DNA from: DATEEG01 sp035525055
Lineage (GTDB): Bacteria > Actinomycetota > Acidimicrobiia > Spongiisociales > ZC4RG35
Reading direction: 5' to 3'
Length of the DNA stretch: 16,320 nucleotides
Assembly: GCA_035525055.1 (NCBI GenBank)
Contig: DATLEZ010000045.1
Location: 1 to 16,320, forward strand
Under the pieces are notes generated by a model. It was not told the origin of the DNA and did not search any database. It was given only the letters and a program-made list of their open reading frames with translations. How positions within the stretch are numbered: the stretch's first letter is position 1; each line of letters begins with the position of its first letter. Made by a program: the position numbers and the translations under genes. Below, piece by piece: positions 14,800 through 16,320 of this stretch.

Positions 14800-14810
14800 C
14801 ACTAGTCAGC

Positions 14811-14836
14811 CTAGAACAGCAATCGCGAAGTTCTAG
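14811..14836. promoter_or_regulatory. inverted repeat CTAGAAC-N12-GTTCTAG
   Basis: CTAGAAC (14811-14817) and GTTCTAG (14830-14836) are perfect inverses 12 bp apart. It lies 11 bp upstream of the membrane protein start and 69 bp beyond the sufB stop, so it could be an operator for the former or a hairpin closing the latter. There is no T-tract on the sufB-coding strand. Confidence 0.4.
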
Positions 14837-14905
14837 TGACCCGAGCCGGAGGCCCTAACCCACTAGACAGCGCCCGTAGCCGTTTCTCTTGGAAGGCTGC
14901 CCGCC

Positions 14906-16320
14906 CTATCCCACGGCTCCGGCGTCGACCATATTCAGCTCGATCAACCGGTTCATCTCGACCGCGTACTCCATCGGGAGCTCACGGATGATCGGCTCGA
15001 TGAAGCCTGCGACGATCATCGTCGTTGCCTGTTCCTCGGTGAGACCGCGGCTCATCAGATAGAAAAGCTGCTCCTCGCCAACCTTTGACACGGTTGCCTC
15101 ATGTCCGATCTCGGCGTCGTTCTCCTCGATCTCCATGTATGGGTAGGTGTCCGAGCGCGATCTGTCATCGAGGATGAGGGCGTCGCACCGGACGAAGCTC
15201 TTCGAGTTTTCCGCTCCGGGCTCGACCCGGACCAGGCCGCGATACCCGGCCCGACCACCATCCTTGGAGATCGACTTCGAGATGATCGTGGATGTTGTGT
15301 TGGGAGCGGCGTGAACCATCTTGGCTCCAGCGTCCTGATGCTGGCCAGCTCCGGCAAAGGCGATCGACAAGACTTCACCGTGGGCTCCAGGCTCCATCAA
15401 CCAGACCGCCGGGTACTTCATCGTCAGCTTCGAGCCAAGGTTGCCGTCGACCCACTCCATGGTGGCGTCGGCGTAAGCAGCTGCTCTCTTGGTCACGAGG
15501 TTGTAGACGTTGTTCGACCAGTTCTGAATTGTTGTGTACCGACAGCGGCCACCGCGCTTCACGATGATCTCGACGACAGCGGAGTGGAGCGAGTCGGTCG
15601 AGTAGATCGGAGCCGAGCAGCCTTCCACGTAGTGACAGAAAGCTCCCTCGTCGACGATGATCAGGGTCCGCTCGAACTGTCCCATGTTCTCGGAGTTGAT
15701 CCGGAAGTAGGCCTGGAGCGGCTGATCGACGTGGACTCCCGGCGGGACGTAGATGAAGCTGCCACCGGACCACACCGCCGAGTTAAGAGCGGCGAACTTG
15801 TTGTCGTTCGGCGGGATGATCGTTGCGAAATACTCCTTGACGAGGTCGGGGTATTCGCGCAGGGCAGTATCCATGTCGGTGAACAGGACTCCGAGCTTCT
15901 CGAGATCGTCGCGATTGCGGTGATAGACGACCTCCGAGTTGTGGACGATGACGCCTTCGGCAACGAAGTTGTGTGGTCCGTCGACCTCGATGTCGAAAAC
16001 GGCTGCAACATCGGCCTCCGTCACTGATATCACCGGGGCATAACCGACCCGGCTCTCGGACCCGGTGAGGCCGGTGTACTCGGCCAACTCGGAGATGTCG
16101 CCGGACAGCGGACCGGTGAGCCCACCCTCGCGCGATCCGTCGAGCAGGCCTCGAAGGAAGGCGGCCCGCTCGGCCAGCGGGAGACCGAACACCCAGGCGG
16201 GCACCCGGCGGACATCCCGATCACCGACCAGGCCGTTGCGTTGCAGCCAGCGAATCATCGGCTTGTGATCGATGGCGACCCTGCCGCCACCGACCTTGGC
16301 GCTCACGGCGAAAAGCGACC
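14906..16320 (-). CDS. sufB: SufB, Fe-S scaffold subunit, intein-containing; partial at right edge
   Basis: SufB is the core scaffold where new Fe-S clusters form with SufC and SufD. The visible C-extein is 343 aa (14906-15937), beginning SEVVYHRNRDDLEKLGV. It is well conserved: WSGGSFIYVPPGVHVD, FRINSENMGQFERTLIIVDE, YVEGCSAPIY, RCDAL (the likely cluster-ligand Cys, codon 15187-15185), GHEATVSKVGEEQLFYLMSRGL and ELPMEYAVEMNRLIEL. Upstream the frame stays open into an intein and beyond the window, so the N-extein is not seen. The frame has no stop up to 16320; the GTG at 16306 is an internal codon and not a start. sufB is not next to sufD: a membrane protein, a sigma gene and a hydrolase gene intervene. 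Function requires intein splicing. Confidence 0.95.
   Translation of the reverse strand, partial: SLFAVSAKVGGGRVAIDHKPMIRWLQRNGLVGDRDVRRVPAWVFGLPLAERAAFLRGLLDGSREGGLTGPLSGDISELAEYTGLTGSESRVGYAPVISVTEADVAAVFDIEVDGPHNFVAEGVIVHNSEVVYHRNRDDLEKLGVLFTDMDTALREYPDLVKEYFATIIPPNDNKFAALNSAVWSGGSFIYVPPGVHVDQPLQAYFRINSENMGQFERTLIIVDEGAFCHYVEGCSAPIYSTDSLHSAVVEIIVKRGGRCRYTTIQNWSNNVYNLVTKRAAAYADATMEWVDGNLGSKLTMKYPAVWLMEPGAHGEVLSIAFAGAGQHQDAGAKMVHAAPNTTSTIISKSISKDGGRAGYRGLVRVEPGAENSKSFVRCDALILDDRSRSDTYPYMEIEENDAEIGHEATVSKVGEEQLFYLMSRGLTEEQATTMIVAGFIEPIIRELPMEYAVEMNRLIELNMVDAGAVG
15938..16320 (-). other. C-terminal part of an intein within SufB (partial)
   Basis: The block F/G end is clear: VFDIEVDGPHNFVAEGVIVHN, whose last residues are the penultimate His and terminal Asn, followed by Ser as first residue of the C-extein (HN|S). 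Upstream is the tail of a LAGLIDADG (DOD) homing endonuclease: RRVPAWVFGLP and FLRGLLDGSREGGL. The latter aligns to the second DOD motif, but the catalytic Asp is Ser and the next Gly is Arg. The splice residues look intact, so splicing should work, while the endonuclease may be dead. The N-terminal splicing block and first DOD motif lie outside the window. Confidence 0.9.

Noticed and set aside
15101..16027. 308-codon open frame on the plus strand
   Set aside because: Antisense shadow of the strongly conserved sufB extein.
16304..16306. GTG as the start of sufB
   Set aside because: The frame continues open to the window edge and the region is intein endonuclease sequence, so this is an internal Val codon.

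Overview
The window is G+C-rich and densely coded, with many GTG starts and stop/start overlaps. Its SUF iron-sulfur genes include sufU and a Rieske ferredoxin lying between sufD and sufC, a layout typical of Actinobacteria. An uncultured actinobacterium, perhaps related to Acidimicrobiia, is my best guess from gene content only; no rRNA or tRNA gene is visible to test it. Two features dominate the window: a SUF system split into three blocks, and a two-component system flanked by two secreted proteins of a shared, unrecognised type.

Layout. Positions 1-2646 (+): a possible gene tail, an intergenic repeat, a heptamer tandem repeat, then sufC1-sufS-sufU and an intrinsic terminator. Positions 2650-6917: a secreted three-module protein (+), a structured intergenic stretch, a histidine kinase and response regulator (-), and a second secreted single-module protein (+). 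Both secreted genes carry three direct repeats at exact 11-bp spacing upstream, the arrangement expected for an OmpR/PhoB-type regulator; I infer that the intervening regulator controls both. Positions 6914-9454 (-): class II fumarase and an M42-type aminopeptidase. Positions 9460-11803 (-): sufD, Rieske ferredoxin and sufC2, overlapping by 4 bp at each junction, with the peptidase 5 nt downstream. Positions 11898-14799: a secreted or membrane-anchored putative glycoside hydrolase (-), a group 1/2-like sigma-70 factor (+) and a small membrane protein (-). Positions 14906-16320 (-): the 3' part of sufB, which carries the C-terminal part of an intein and runs off the right edge.

How the genes work together. 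SufS (cysteine desulfurase) and SufU (zinc-dependent sulfur acceptor) mobilise sulfur. SufB, SufD and SufC form the scaffold/ATPase that assembles the cluster. The Rieske protein probably supplies electrons. There are two intact SufC ATPases, one in each arm. Active SufB depends on splicing of the intein, whose visible LAGLIDADG-like motif has lost its catalytic aspartate. Two copies of a short intergenic repeat with inverted ends lie about 14.4 kb apart, each just downstream of a plus-strand stop codon.
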